A stretch of DNA of 33,770 nt. Origin: Streptomyces mayonensis. Lineage in GTDB: Bacteria; Actinomycetota; Actinomycetes; Streptomycetales; Streptomycetaceae. Within the stretch, counting starts at the first letter, position 1, and each line of letters begins with the position of its first letter. Below the pieces are notes generated by a model that did no database searches, was not told the origin of the DNA, and saw only the letters and a program-made list of their open reading frames with translations. The DNA lies in assembly GCF_018982965.1 (NCBI RefSeq), contig NZ_JACBYP010000088.1:1-33770 (forward strand). The letters run 5' to 3'. The position numbers and the translations under genes are program-made. Of the stretch, positions 13,524-21,702 are shown in pieces.

Positions 13524-15167
13524 CTAAGCCAGCTCCCGGTCCGTGGCGACCCGCAGCACGGTGGTGCCGTCGCGCTCGGTCCGGGCCTGCTCCAGGCGCA
13601 GCCGCGCCGACCGTCCCCGCAGCGTCAGCGTCATGATCTGGTTGCCGAACCACGGGCCTCCGCTCCTGCGCCAGCCGACCGCCGGCGGTGCGCAGCGTCC
13701 GTGCCGGGCGATGCGCCGGCCCAGGGCGCGAGCCGGTGCGCTCCAGCCGAAGCGGAACCCCAGGCGTATGGACAGCGGCACGGAGTTGTGCACGGGGGAG
13801 CAGGTCAGCTGCGCGACCCTGGCGTCGGGCGCGCGGCCCGCCCAGGACGGCTCGGCCACGTAGGCGTGGTGCACGTCGCCCGAGAGGACGCTCACTGTCG
13901 CAGGCGCCCCCGGGCCGGTGCCCGCCTCCGCGATCAGGTCGGACAGGGCGTCGAAGGACGACGGGAAGGCGGACCAGTGCTCCAGGTCGGCCGCGCGCCG
14001 GATCCGTTCCCCGAGCCGCGCCCAGCGCGCGCCCCGCACGCCGCCGCACATCGCGGCGTTCCACGCCTCGACGTCGTGCACCAGGTGGGGCAGCAGCCAG
14101 GGCAGGGAGGTGCCGATCAGCAGGTGGTCGTACGACTCCCGGTCGTCGAGGATCTGTTCGCGCAGCCAGGCGGCCTCGCCCGGGTCGAGCATGGCGCGGC
14201 GGTCCTCCTCCAGGACGCGGGCCGCGCGGGAGTCCACCATCAGCAGCCTGGTCCGGCCGAAGTCGCGCCGGTAGCTCCAGCGGACGGAGTCCCGGTCGGC
14301 GTCGGCCCGGGCGGCGAAGGCGCGCAGGGCGTCGGTGCCGTCGGGGGATTCGCACACCGACTTGTAGAGCGGGTCGGCGGCCAGCTCGTCCGGGGAGAGG
14401 TTGCCGAGCTGCTGGTACACCCAGTAGGACATCAGCCCGCTCAGCAGCCGCTCCTGCCACCAGTCGGTGGCCCGCATGTCGGCGAGCCAGGCGGCGGAGG
14501 TGTTCCAGTCGTCGATGACGTCGTGGTCGTCGAAGATCATGCAGCTGGGCACCGTGGACAGGAGCCAGCGCACCTCGGGGTCGAGCCAGGACTCGTAGTA
14601 GAGGCGGGTGTACTCCTCGTAGTCCGCGACCTGGTCGCCGGGCGGCTCGCTCAGGTCGCGGCGGCCGGCCAGCCACTGGCGCGTGGCGTCGGAGGTCTCG
14701 TCCGCGTACACCTGGTCGCCGAGCAGGAGCAGTACGTCGGGCCGGGCGCCGCGGGGGTCGGCCGCGACGCGTCCGGCGAGGGTGTCCAGCGCGTCCGGGC
14801 CCACCTTGTCCTTACCGCCGGAGGGCGGTGCGGCCCAGCGGCAGGAACCGAAGGCGACGCGCAGGCCGTCCTGGTCGGTGGGCGTGGCGATCACGGAGGG
14901 CGGGAAGCGCGAGTCCGGCGGCGGCCATACGCAGGCGTCGTCGAGGAACACCTCGTACTCCGTCGCCGTCCCGGACGTCAGACCGCTCACCGGTACGAGG
15001 GCGTAGTGGTGCCCGGCGACCTGGAAGGTGCGGGTCGTGCCGCGGGCGCCGTCGGCGCAGCGCACCTCGGCGGTGCAGGGCCGGTCGGTCTCGACCCAGA
15101 CGGTCGCGCACGAGCCGTCGGTGTACCTCAGCAGCGGCCCCAGGCGCAGTCCGGCCATGGTGATCAT
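13524..15167 (-). CDS. PhoD-type metallophosphatase (alkaline phosphatase D)
   Basis: This is a 547-residue member of the PhoD metallophosphatase family. An N-terminal fibronectin-like beta domain spans residues 5-90. The catalytic domain shows VAFGSCRW (104-111), LLLLGDQVYADE (146-157), MIFDDHDVIDDWN (210-222) and, near residue 420, LSGDVHHAYVAE. These carry the Asp, Asn and His ligands of the Fe/Ca site. There is no signal peptide or Tat motif, so this copy should be cytoplasmic, unlike secreted PhoD enzymes. GGAGGAGAGG precedes the ATG at 15167; a second in-frame ATG at 15158 is possible. It cleaves phosphodiesters or monoesters by family knowledge; the substrate is not known. Confidence 0.88.
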   Translation of the reverse strand: MITMAGLRLGPLLRYTDGSCATVWVETDRPCTAEVRCADGARGTTRTFQVAGHHYALVPVSGLTSGTATEYEVFLDDACVWPPPDSRFPPSVIATPTDQDGLRVAFGSCRWAAPPSGGKDKVGPDALDTLAGRVAADPRGARPDVLLLLGDQVYADETSDATRQWLAGRRDLSEPPGDQVADYEEYTRLYYESWLDPEVRWLLSTVPSCMIFDDHDVIDDWNTSAAWLADMRATDWWQERLLSGLMSYWVYQQLGNLSPDELAADPLYKSVCESPDGTDALRAFAARADADRDSVRWSYRRDFGRTRLLMVDSRAARVLEEDRRAMLDPGEAAWLREQILDDRESYDHLLIGTSLPWLLPHLVHDVEAWNAAMCGGVRGARWARLGERIRRAADLEHWSAFPSSFDALSDLIAEAGTGPGAPATVSVLSGDVHHAYVAEPSWAGRAPDARVAQLTCSPVHNSVPLSIRLGFRFGWSAPARALGRRIARHGRCAPPAVGWRRSGGPWFGNQIMTLTLRGRSARLRLEQARTERDGTTVLRVATDRELA

Positions 15168-15249
15168 CCTCTCCTCCGTCGCCCCGTACGGTACGGAACG
15201 ACGGAGGCCGATGGGGAGGATCCGCGTCGAACAGTTGGTGGACGGCGCG

Positions 15250-15894
15250 TCAGCAGTTCGCGAGGTAGCCCTGGAGGGCGGACTTCTCGGCGGAGTCGAC
15301 CGAGAGGTCGTAGTAGTGCTTGACCTGGACCCAGGCGCGGACGTAGGTGCAGCGGTAGGCGCTGCGCGAGGGCATCCAGGTGGCGGGGTCCTGGTCGCCC
15401 TTGGACTGGTTGACGTTGTCGGTGACCGCGAGGAGCTGGGGCCGGGTCAGGTCGTTGGCGAAGGACTGGCGCCGCGCGGTGGTCCAGGAGTCGGCGCCGG
15501 AGTCCCAGGCCTCGGCGAGCGGGACGACGTGGTCGATGTCGACGTCGGAGGAGGCGGACCAGGTGGCGCCGTCGTAGGGGGAGTACCAGCTGCCGCTGGT
15601 GGCGGCGCAGGAGGAGTCGGTGACGACGTCCTCGCCGTCGCGCTTGAGGACCGTCTCGCGGGTGTTGCAGGAGCCCGACTGCGTGATCCAGTGCGGGAAG
15701 AGGTCGCGGTCGTAGCCGGTGCGGTCCTCGGTCGCCACGGTGAGGGAGGCCAGGTAGGTGCGGGCGGTGGCGGCGCTGACCGGGGTGGGCAGGGCGGCGG
15801 AGGCGGCCGGGCCGTTCAGGAGCCCGGCGGAGGCTATGAGCCCGGTGAACGCGGCGAGGAAACCGAGCCGTCGACGCGCGTAGAACTTCGACAT
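15250..15894 (-). CDS. Secreted HNH/DUF1524-type nuclease
   Basis: This is a 214-residue predicted secreted protein. The signal peptide has a basic start (MSKFYARRR), a hydrophobic core and a probable cut after ASA near residue 33. The catalytic motif is DIDHVVPLAEAW (119-130) with DNVNQSKGDQDPATWMP (159-175), the arrangement of GmrSD/DUF1524-like HNH endonucleases. Four cysteines (76, 96, 182, 214) could form two disulfides. AAGGGAG lies before ATG 15894. It is likely an extracellular DNase, used for nutrient or phosphate scavenging; its position next to a phosphatase gene fits but does not prove that. The stop lies 82 bp beyond the phosphatase start. Confidence 0.85.
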   Translation of the reverse strand: MSKFYARRRLGFLAAFTGLIASAGLLNGPAASAALPTPVSAATARTYLASLTVATEDRTGYDRDLFPHWITQSGSCNTRETVLKRDGEDVVTDSSCAATSGSWYSPYDGATWSASSDVDIDHVVPLAEAWDSGADSWTTARRQSFANDLTRPQLLAVTDNVNQSKGDQDPATWMPSRSAYRCTYVRAWVQVKHYYDLSVDSAEKSALQGYLANC

Positions 15895-16153
15895 GCGAAC
15901 TCCCTTGGGGTGTGGGGGTGTTGGGGCGCGGGCAGAGAATGCTCGCGACGCCGCATGGCGCACGGGTGTGCGGTCGGTAAGAAGTTAGTGACGTGTTCAT
16001 GGCGCGTCTAGGGGTACGACGGGACGGCGGCCCGGCCGCGGGGCGCCCGTGCCTGCTCCAGTGCCTGTGCCTGCGCTTGCGGCTGTGCTGGCGCCTGCTC
16101 CTGCGCCCGTGCCGGGACTTTCGGGGCCTCGATGGCCGCGGGCGGGGCTCGCG
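15895..16153. other. Intergenic stretch upstream of nuclease and riboswitch
   Basis: These bases separate the nuclease start (minus strand) from the riboswitch promoter (plus strand). They include imperfect repeats of GCCTGTGCCTGCGCTTGC type (about 16047-16110) that give proline/alanine-rich shadow frames. A minus-strand promoter for the nuclease is expected around 15970-16000 but I cannot fix it. No gene is seen. Confidence 0.5.
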
Positions 16154-16159
16154 TACTAT

Positions 16160-16292
16160 GGGTGGCGCAGAAGGGGAGTAGCTCTTCGCCGGACCGTCGA
16201 CATACTGCTCAGCTCGTCTGAGCCGGCGCCCGGAGGCAGGCCTCGGTCACGAGGCCGGCCAGCGAGACCTTCGGCAAGCAGTGCACGCCCGT
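16160..16292 (+). ncRNA. yybP-ykoY manganese riboswitch
   Basis: The two invariant loop sequences of this class are present. GGGGAGTAGC is at 16173-16182, preceded by AGAA. CGAGACCTTCGGCA is at 16263-16276. They are separated by a long helical arm that can be folded around GAGGCC/GGCCTC. The closing stem can be drawn with GGGTG (16160-16164) and CGCCC (16286-16290). Members bind Mn2+ and turn on Mn exporters. TACTAT at 16154-16159 is the likely -10, which puts the transcript start a few bases before or inside P1. Further hairpins (TGCCGTACGGCA at about 16292, GGCAGGG/CCCTGCC at about 16301-16336, CGCGGAG/CTCCGCG at about 16344-16366) lie before the start and may be the expression platform. 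Confidence 0.85.
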
Positions 16293-16409
16293 GCCGTACG
16301 GCAGGGGTGGATCCGTGTGCTGCCCTGCCGAGGTGTCGCGCGTCGCGGAGGTCGTGAACTCCGCGGGATCAGTACTCTCGGCGGGGCCGCCCCGACCGAT
16401 TGAGGAATC

Positions 16410-16991
16410 TTGATCAGCCTGACTGTGACGGCGCTCGTCTTCGGCGTCGTCTTCCTCGCCGAACTTCCCGACAAGACCGCGCTCGCCGGCCTCGTCCTCG
16501 GCACCCGCTACCGCGCCTCGTACGTCTTCGCGGGCGTGGCCGCCGCCTTCCTGCTGCACGTCGTGCTCGCGGTCGCGGCCGGCAGTGTCCTGACGCTGCT
16601 GCCGCAGCAGATCGTGCACGCCGTGACCGGGGTGCTGTTCCTCGGTGGCGCCGCCGTGCTGCTGATGAAGAAGGACGAGGAGGACGAGGAGGTCCGCAAG
16701 CCGCAGGACCAGTCCTTCTGGAAGGTGGCCGGGGCGGGGTTCATGCTCATCCTGGTCGCCGAGTTCGGTGACCTCACCCAGATCATGACCGCGAACCTCG
16801 CGGCCCGCTACGACGACCCGCTCTCCGTCGGCCTCGGCGCGGTGCTCGCGCTCTGGGCGGTGGCCGGGCTCGGCATCGTCGGCGGAAAGGCGCTGATGAA
16901 GCGGGTGCCGCTGCGGCTGATCACGAAGATCGCGGCGCTGCTCATGCTGGGCCTGGGCGTGTGGAGCCTGTGGGAGGCGATCGCCGGTTGA
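16410..16991 (+). CDS. GDT1/UPF0016-family Mn2+ exporter, TTG start
   Basis: This is a 193-residue membrane protein with six hydrophobic segments in two halves. Each half has the E-x-G/P-D-(K/R)-(T/S) motif of the UPF0016 (TMEM165/Gdt1/MneA) cation exchanger family: AELPDKTAL near residue 17 and AEFGDLTQI near residue 117. The middle loop is acidic and lysine-rich (MKKDEEDEEVRK). Bacterial members export Mn2+. GAGGAA sits 6 bases before a TTG at 16410, which I take as the start; a GTG four codons later is the alternative. The upstream Mn riboswitch and this exporter form one regulatory unit. Confidence 0.9.
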   Translation: MISLTVTALVFGVVFLAELPDKTALAGLVLGTRYRASYVFAGVAAAFLLHVVLAVAAGSVLTLLPQQIVHAVTGVLFLGGAAVLLMKKDEEDEEVRKPQDQSFWKVAGAGFMLILVAEFGDLTQIMTANLAARYDDPLSVGLGAVLALWAVAGLGIVGGKALMKRVPLRLITKIAALLMLGLGVWSLWEAIAG

Positions 16992-17202
16992 CCGCCGGGC
17001 GGGCGGATGCGTCGCGGGACCGCCGCGGTGTGGGGCGGGCAGGAGCTGAACGGTGCGTGAATGTCCGGCGAGCCGGTGGCGCGATGCCCGGTCTATTTTG
17101 TACCGTGGATGAACAAAGTGGCTCCCGCTCGTTCTCCCTGACCGGCGGGCGGGGCCACCTTGTTTTCCCGCGCCCTGAGGTCCCGCGCCCTGGAGTCTGC
17201 CC

Positions 17203-17871
17203 ATGACGGCCACCGCCACCACCGTTCTGCCCGCCCGCGCCCTGCTGCTCGACATGGACGGCACCCTCGTCAACTCGGACGCCGTCGTCGAGCGCGTCTG
17301 GCGGCGCTGGGCCGACCGGCACGGGCTGGACGGCGACGAGGTGCTGAAGGTCGTCCACGGACGGCAGGGCCACGCCTCCATGGCGCTGCTGCTGCCGGAC
17401 CGGCCCGTGGAGCAGAACCACGCGGACAACGCCCGCATGCTCGCCGACGAGACCGCCGACACCGAGGGCGTCGTCGAGGTCCCCGGCGCGGGCGACTTCC
17501 TCGCCTCGCTGCGGGACCTGCCGCACGCCCTGGTGACCTCGGCCGACGTGGCCCTGTCCACCGCGCGGATGACCGCGGCCGGACTCGCGCTGCCGGACGT
17601 CCGGGTCACCGCCGAGTCGGTCGGCGCCAGCAAGCCCGACCCGGAGGGCTTCCTCAAGGGCGCCGCCGAACTGGGCGTCGCCCCCGCCGACTGCATCGCC
17701 TTCGAGGACTCCGGCGCCGGGATCGGCGCCGCGCGCGCCGCGGGGATGCGGGTCGTCGGGGTGGGGCCGCGGGCCGGCCTGCACGGGCCGGACGTGGTCG
17801 TCGAGGACCTGACGCGGGTCAGGGTCGAGGCCGTCGGGGACGGCACGCTGCGTCTGCACATCCACGGCTGA
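17203..17871 (+). CDS. HAD-family sugar-phosphatase-like enzyme
   Basis: This is a 222-residue HAD subfamily I hydrolase. Motif I is LLLDMDGTLVNSD (residues 14-26), followed by a helical cap (about 30-100). Motif II is LVTSAD, motif III is ASKPDPEGF and motif IV is FEDSGAGIGAA. The pattern is that of beta-phosphoglucomutase-like and 2-deoxyglucose-6-phosphate or glycerol-3-phosphate phosphatases. GGAG is 9 bases before ATG 17203. A low-GC pocket (17094-17117, TATTTTGTAC...) lies about 100 bp upstream and may hold the promoter. The substrate cannot be told from sequence. Confidence 0.87.
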   Translation: MTATATTVLPARALLLDMDGTLVNSDAVVERVWRRWADRHGLDGDEVLKVVHGRQGHASMALLLPDRPVEQNHADNARMLADETADTEGVVEVPGAGDFLASLRDLPHALVTSADVALSTARMTAAGLALPDVRVTAESVGASKPDPEGFLKGAAELGVAPADCIAFEDSGAGIGAARAAGMRVVGVGPRAGLHGPDVVVEDLTRVRVEAVGDGTLRLHIHG

Positions 17872-17972
17872 CGTTCGCGGGCGTCCCGGGCGTTCCCGGC
17901 CGTGTAGCGTTCCCGGGCCGTGTATCGGCGTCTACCAGCGGCTTCGTCCTGCTCGGCGACGCTCCTGGGTCC

Positions 17973-19184
17973 CTAGAGGTCTCCCGTCTCCGACTCCAGC
18001 CGGTGGCGGGTGTCGGGGCCGTAGACGCCCTTCTCGTCGGAGTGGATGCCGCGCCACGACTGGTAGGTGCGGACCGACTCCTCGACCCGGCGGTCGTAGT
18101 GGCCGTCGGTGTCACCGGTGTAGACGAACGCCTTCTTCAGCCGCTGCTGGAGTTCGACGACCTCGGGGCCCTGGTCGCCGCGGCGCAGTTCCGGACCGGC
18201 GTAGAAGTCGCGGTCGTCGTCCCCGGACTCCTGTGTGGCCTGTTCGGTCGGCCCGGCCGTGGCGGTCGGCGTCGGCTCGGCCGACCCGGACGGTGCGGAC
18301 GAGGCGCTCGACGCCGACACCGACGGGGACGGCGCCACCGAGGAACGCGTACTGGCGGACGCGGACACCGAACCGTCCGGGGACGCGGAGACGGACGGCG
18401 GGGCGGTGGAAGGCGCGGTCGGCTCCGCGCTCGGCGAGGTCTCGGTGGAGGACGGGTCGGGCACACCGGCCCGGACCTCGTCCGGCATCGCTCCGTCCCG
18501 GGACGGGGTCTCGTACGAGAACAGTCCACTCGCGAAGCCGGCCGCCCCCACGACGACCACGACCGCCCCGGCCGCACTCAGCAGTACGCCCCTGCGTCGC
18601 TTGCGCGGCGTCGCCCGTCCCCGGCCGGCACCGCCGCCGGTCCCGCTGCCAGTCACGCCGGCGGTCTCGTCCGTACGGGCGGTCACGGGCGCGAGGGGCG
18701 CGGTGGCGGAGGTCTCGAACAGGCGCAGGTCGTGCGCGCTGGGTGAACCGGCCGAGGGGGCGAGGGGCGTCGGCAGCGGGCGTTCCGGTCCGGTACCGGC
18801 TCCGGGGCCCGTACCGGCTTCGGGTCCCGTACCGGTCTCGGGTGCGGTACCGGCGGCGGGTCCGGTGTCGGTGCCGGCGTCGACGGTGCGCAGGGTCATG
18901 GTGGCGTCGGGGTCGGGCGTGGGTGCGTCCGTCGCTGCGGCGTCCGCGGTCGCCGGGGGGCCTGGAGGCCCTTCGGTTCCCTCCAGTTCGACGTACGGGC
19001 GAATCCGCAGCGGGTCGAAGTCCTCCGCCGCAGCCGCCTGGGCCGTACGCGTGTCGCGCAGGGCGTCGGCCGCCCGGGGTCCGCAGGCGCAGGACGGCGT
19101 GTGGTCCGCCGCTCTGGGCGTGCCGCACTCCGGGCACGAGGCCCCTGCGCGCCGTTGCTCCGCCGGCTCCTTCTGCTGCTCCAC
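17973..19184 (-). CDS. Single-pass membrane protein with peptidoglycan-binding domain
   Basis: This is a 403-residue protein. Residues 17-35 hold two cysteine pairs (CPEC and CAC) that look like a small zinc ribbon. A Pro/Ala/Thr-rich region carries four TGP-type repeats (ETGTGPEAGTGPGAGTGP). A basic RKRRR is followed by a membrane helix (199-222). Then comes a Ser/Thr/Pro-rich extracellular stalk. Residues about 330-400 form a PG_binding_1 domain (GPELRRGDQGPEVVELQQRL...YDRRVEESVRTYQ). Topology is cytoplasmic zinc ribbon, one helix, wall-binding domain. GGGAGGGA precedes a GTG at 19184, preferred over upstream starts in the open frame. It may link the wall state to a cytoplasmic partner; that is inference. 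Confidence 0.85.
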   Translation of the reverse strand: MEQQKEPAEQRRAGASCPECGTPRAADHTPSCACGPRAADALRDTRTAQAAAAEDFDPLRIRPYVELEGTEGPPGPPATADAAATDAPTPDPDATMTLRTVDAGTDTGPAAGTAPETGTGPEAGTGPGAGTGPERPLPTPLAPSAGSPSAHDLRLFETSATAPLAPVTARTDETAGVTGSGTGGGAGRGRATPRKRRRGVLLSAAGAVVVVVGAAGFASGLFSYETPSRDGAMPDEVRAGVPDPSSTETSPSAEPTAPSTAPPSVSASPDGSVSASASTRSSVAPSPSVSASSASSAPSGSAEPTPTATAGPTEQATQESGDDDRDFYAGPELRRGDQGPEVVELQQRLKKAFVYTGDTDGHYDRRVEESVRTYQSWRGIHSDEKGVYGPDTRHRLESETGDL

Positions 19185-19297
19185 GCGTTCGTCCCTCCCT
19201 TCGCGACTCCCCTCGCGAGCTTCAAAGATTATGCAGATCTTCTCCATACTTCCGCGCACACGCCCCCGGAATACGAACTTCCGTAGGGTCGGAAGGG

Positions 19298-19834
19298 TCA
19301 CATCCGGTCTGGGAACGCTCCGTTGGCCACAGGCGTCGTGAGCCCCTTCGTGAACCAGTGCTCGGAGTACGGGTCTTCCTTGTACGCCTCGGTCTCGGTG
19401 TAGCCGAGGCGTGCGTAGAGGGCGCGGGCCTCGACGAGGTCGCCGCGGGTGTCGAGGACCATGCGCTCGGCCCCGAGTGCCCGTGCCGCGTCCTCGGCGG
19501 CCCGCACGAGCAGCGTCGCACCGCCCCGTCCCCGCACCCGCCGGTGCAGGAACACCCGGGTCAACTCGGCGGTGCCGCCGTCCAGGAGCCGTACGCCCGA
19601 GGTACCCACCGCCTCACCGGCGTACCGCGCGACCAGGAGAACGCCCCGGGGCGGTACGAGTTCCGCGCCGGTCTGCGCCGCGATCTCCCGTTCCAGCTCG
19701 CCGGGTTCGGTGGCCCGTCCCTCGTGCAGCTGGTACCAGCGGTCGCTGACCTCCGTGTAGTACGCGCGCCACAGGGCGGCGGCAATGGGGGAGTCGTACG
19801 GTTCCGGGGCAACGGTCCAGGTCATGACCGGCAT
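19298..19834 (-). CDS. GNAT-family N-acetyltransferase
   Basis: This is a 178-residue protein with GNAT features: a beta strand VLLVARYAGEAVGTSGVRLL, then ELTRVFLHRRVRGRGGATLLV, which is the acetyl-CoA pyrophosphate loop (R/Q-x-x-G-x-G), then ALGAERMVLDTRGDLVEARALYARLGY. Such enzymes transfer acetyl groups to small amines or protein termini. Start ATG 19834 or the in-frame ATG at 19825 (MTWTVAPEP), neither with a strong ribosome-binding site. It has no clear functional link to its neighbours. Confidence 0.85.
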   Translation of the reverse strand: MPVMTWTVAPEPYDSPIAAALWRAYYTEVSDRWYQLHEGRATEPGELEREIAAQTGAELVPPRGVLLVARYAGEAVGTSGVRLLDGGTAELTRVFLHRRVRGRGGATLLVRAAEDAARALGAERMVLDTRGDLVEARALYARLGYTETEAYKEDPYSEHWFTKGLTTPVANGAFPDRM

Positions 19835-19969
19835 TGTCGGGAGACGGCCCGTGCGGTGCGCAAGCGGGTTTTCCCGCCCCGGGCCGACCGCTGGGCTCCG
19901 GTGGCCGTTTGAGGGTGCTGCCGGGCAACACGAACGGCGAACCGGACCGTCCGGAGGCCGGTCGCGCGA

Positions 19970-20374
19970 CTACCCCGCCCGGCGCTCCCGCCACCGCCGT
20001 ACGACCTCTTCGACGTCGTAGGGCTTCTTGCCGAGCGGGGGGCCGGGCGGCGGCTTGAACATGACCTCGCGGATCTTGACGTTGATCTCCTCGACGATCC
20101 GGCGGGCCGCCCGCTCCGACGGTGCTCCGAGGGCCGCCTCCAGGGCGTCCTCCGCCTCCTTGCGCAGGGCCAGGGTGGGAGGCAGTACCGAGAACCCCTC
20201 GCGGGCCATCTTGCGCCTGACCCACCACAGTTCGTCGTAGGTGCTGTCCACCTCGCTGGGCAGCGGCTTGCCCGCACCGGGCAGCTCGGCGAACTCGCCG
20301 CGCGCGTCAGCGTTTCGGATCTGTCTGTCGACCCAGGACTCGAAGTCGACGCCGGGTGGCTTTCGCTCGGTCAT
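19970..20374 (-). CDS. DUF1992 (DnaJ-homologue subfamily C28-like) protein
   Basis: This is a 134-residue soluble protein matching DUF1992: FESWVDRQIRNADARGEF-AELPGAGKPL near the start, then STYDELWWVRRKMAREG and LPPTLALRKE. The family is widespread in bacteria and is also found in DNAJC28 of animals, without the J domain itself. The function is unknown. The start ATG is at 20374. Confidence 0.88.
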   Translation of the reverse strand: MTERKPPGVDFESWVDRQIRNADARGEFAELPGAGKPLPSEVDSTYDELWWVRRKMAREGFSVLPPTLALRKEAEDALEAALGAPSERAARRIVEEINVKIREVMFKPPPGPPLGKKPYDVEEVVRRWRERRAG

Positions 20375-20520
20375 GCACCCATGGTGCCGGACACGCCGGA
20401 CACCGCGCCACCGGTCGATCTATCATGCGGCGTCGACGTCTCAGGTCCCCGTCCGGGCGGTTTCGTCCGGACCCCGTCCAGACCCCGCCGGGTCCCCGTC
20501 AGGTCCCACAAGGAGCGCAC

Positions 20521-20913
20521 GTGCTTGAACTCACCATGGCCACCGTCACCGCGGCGGACGAGGGCGCCACGGCCGGCATGCAGATGGCCGACGCGCCCAG
20601 CGAGCCGGACGCGGTGCTGCGGGTCGGCCGGGACAAGTCCGTGTGCCGGCTGTCGACGCCGGACGACTGGCTGTTCGTGTCCCGGGTCCACCTGGAGTTC
20701 CGCTGCGGCCCCGACGGCACGTGGCGGCTCAGCTGGCTGCGCGGCTCCCAGGCGGACCCCTCCTCCGAGGTGCGGCTGACCGTCGGCGAGCACATGCAGA
20801 CCCTGCCGTACGGCGGCACCGTGACGCTGCCGAGGGGCGGCAGCGGCGAGGTCGTGGTCCGGGACCGGGTGGAACCGCGCAGCGTCAACGTCGGCTTCTA
20901 CCACGAGGCGTAG
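20521..20913 (+). CDS. Small FHA-domain protein
   Basis: This is a 130-residue protein. Its centre reads VLRVGRDKSVCRLSTPDDWLFVSRVHLEFRC, the phosphothreonine-binding FHA loop pattern (G-R-x(n)-S-R-x-H). The rest is beta-strand rich, so it is essentially one FHA domain. FHA proteins bind phosphothreonine peptides, often of Ser/Thr kinase targets. AAGGAG lies 6 bases before a GTG at 20521, which fits better than upstream starts in the open frame. TATCAT at 20421-20426 may be the -10. No kinase gene is adjacent. Confidence 0.8.
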   Translation: MLELTMATVTAADEGATAGMQMADAPSEPDAVLRVGRDKSVCRLSTPDDWLFVSRVHLEFRCGPDGTWRLSWLRGSQADPSSEVRLTVGEHMQTLPYGGTVTLPRGGSGEVVVRDRVEPRSVNVGFYHEA

Positions 20914-20935
20914 GCGCGGGCCGCCGGCCTCCGGA

Positions 20936-21607
20936 TCAGGCCACGACGCGGGCGAGGGCGAAGCCGTCGTAGCCCTTGGTGCCGACCGTCTGGACGGCGG
21001 TGCCGCTGAGCCGGGGGTGGCTGCCGATCAGCTCGATGGCCGTGCGGGTGCCGCGAACGTCGGCGGCGGTGTCGTCCGCGTCGGCCACCCGGCCCCCGCG
21101 GACCACGTTGTCGACGACGATCAGGCTGCCGGTGCTGGTGAGTTTCAGGGCCCAGTCGAGGTAGCCCGGGTTGTTGCCCTTGTCGGCGTCGATGAAGACC
21201 AGGTCGAAGGGCGCCGGGTTCTCGTCCGCGAGCTTCGGCAGCGACTCCAGGGCCGGGCCCACGCGTACGTCGACGAGGGCGTCGAGGCCGGCGCGGGCGA
21301 CGTTGCGGGTGGCGACCTCCGCGTGCCGGGCGCTGTACTCCAGCGTGACGAGGCGGCCGTCGGCGGGGAGGGCGCGGGCCAGCCAGATGGTGCTGTAACC
21401 GCCCAGCGTGCCGATCTCCAGGATGGTGCGGGCGCCCTGGATCTGGGCGAGGAGCTGGAGGAGTTTGCCCTGGTTGGCGGCGACGTTCACCGGTGGCAGG
21501 CCGGCGGTCTCGCTCTCGCGGAGGGCGGCGTCCAAGGGGGCGTCGTTGGGGGAGAGGTGGCTGATGAAGTAGGCGTCCACGTCGTCCCAGAGTCGGGAGT
21601 CGGTCAT
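20936..21607 (-). CDS. SAM-dependent O-methyltransferase (family 3)
   Basis: This is a 223-residue class I methyltransferase of the catechol/caffeoyl-CoA O-methyltransferase type. ILEIGTLGGYSTIWLARALP is motif I, and DLVFIDADKGNNPGYLDWAL holds the metal-binding aspartates and the lysine. LIVVDNVVRGGRV carries another metal-ligand Asp-Asn. Metal-dependent methylation of a vicinal diol is expected from family knowledge; the substrate is unknown. The inverted repeat just upstream (21632-21663) may control it. The gene ends 23 bp after the FHA stop, tail to tail. Confidence 0.9.
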   Translation of the reverse strand: MTDSRLWDDVDAYFISHLSPNDAPLDAALRESETAGLPPVNVAANQGKLLQLLAQIQGARTILEIGTLGGYSTIWLARALPADGRLVTLEYSARHAEVATRNVARAGLDALVDVRVGPALESLPKLADENPAPFDLVFIDADKGNNPGYLDWALKLTSTGSLIVVDNVVRGGRVADADDTAADVRGTRTAIELIGSHPRLSGTAVQTVGTKGYDGFALARVVA

Positions 21608-21631
21608 GCGGGGGCCTCCGGCGATCGGTCG

Positions 21632-21663
21632 TCGTTAGGCTTTCTAAGTAGGTGCGCTAACGA
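21632..21663 (-). promoter_or_regulatory. TCGTTAG...CTAACGA inverted repeat upstream of O-methyltransferase
   Basis: A 7-bp perfect inverted repeat (TCGTTAG 21632-21638 and CTAACGA 21657-21663) with an 18-bp interval lies 25 bp upstream of the O-methyltransferase ATG. A nested TTAG-GCTTT-CTAA (21635-21647) is inside. It is probably a repressor operator over the promoter. The right arm shares AGGTG...CTAACGA with the DoxX upstream region. Confidence 0.5.
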
Positions 21664-21702
21664 AGATATGCCGCGGGGCGAGGGGTGTCGCGGGGTTTTC
21701 CT

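Noticed and set aside
13216..13527. 103-residue plus-strand frame through the minisatellite
   Set aside because: There is no ribosome-binding site, the composition is shaped by the 9-bp repeat, and no family resemblance is visible.
17094..17117. TTTGT...ACAAA inverted repeat as an operator before the HAD gene
   Set aside because: Arms are only five bases with an 11-base gap, and no matching regulator motif is known to me. It is kept only as possible promoter sequence.
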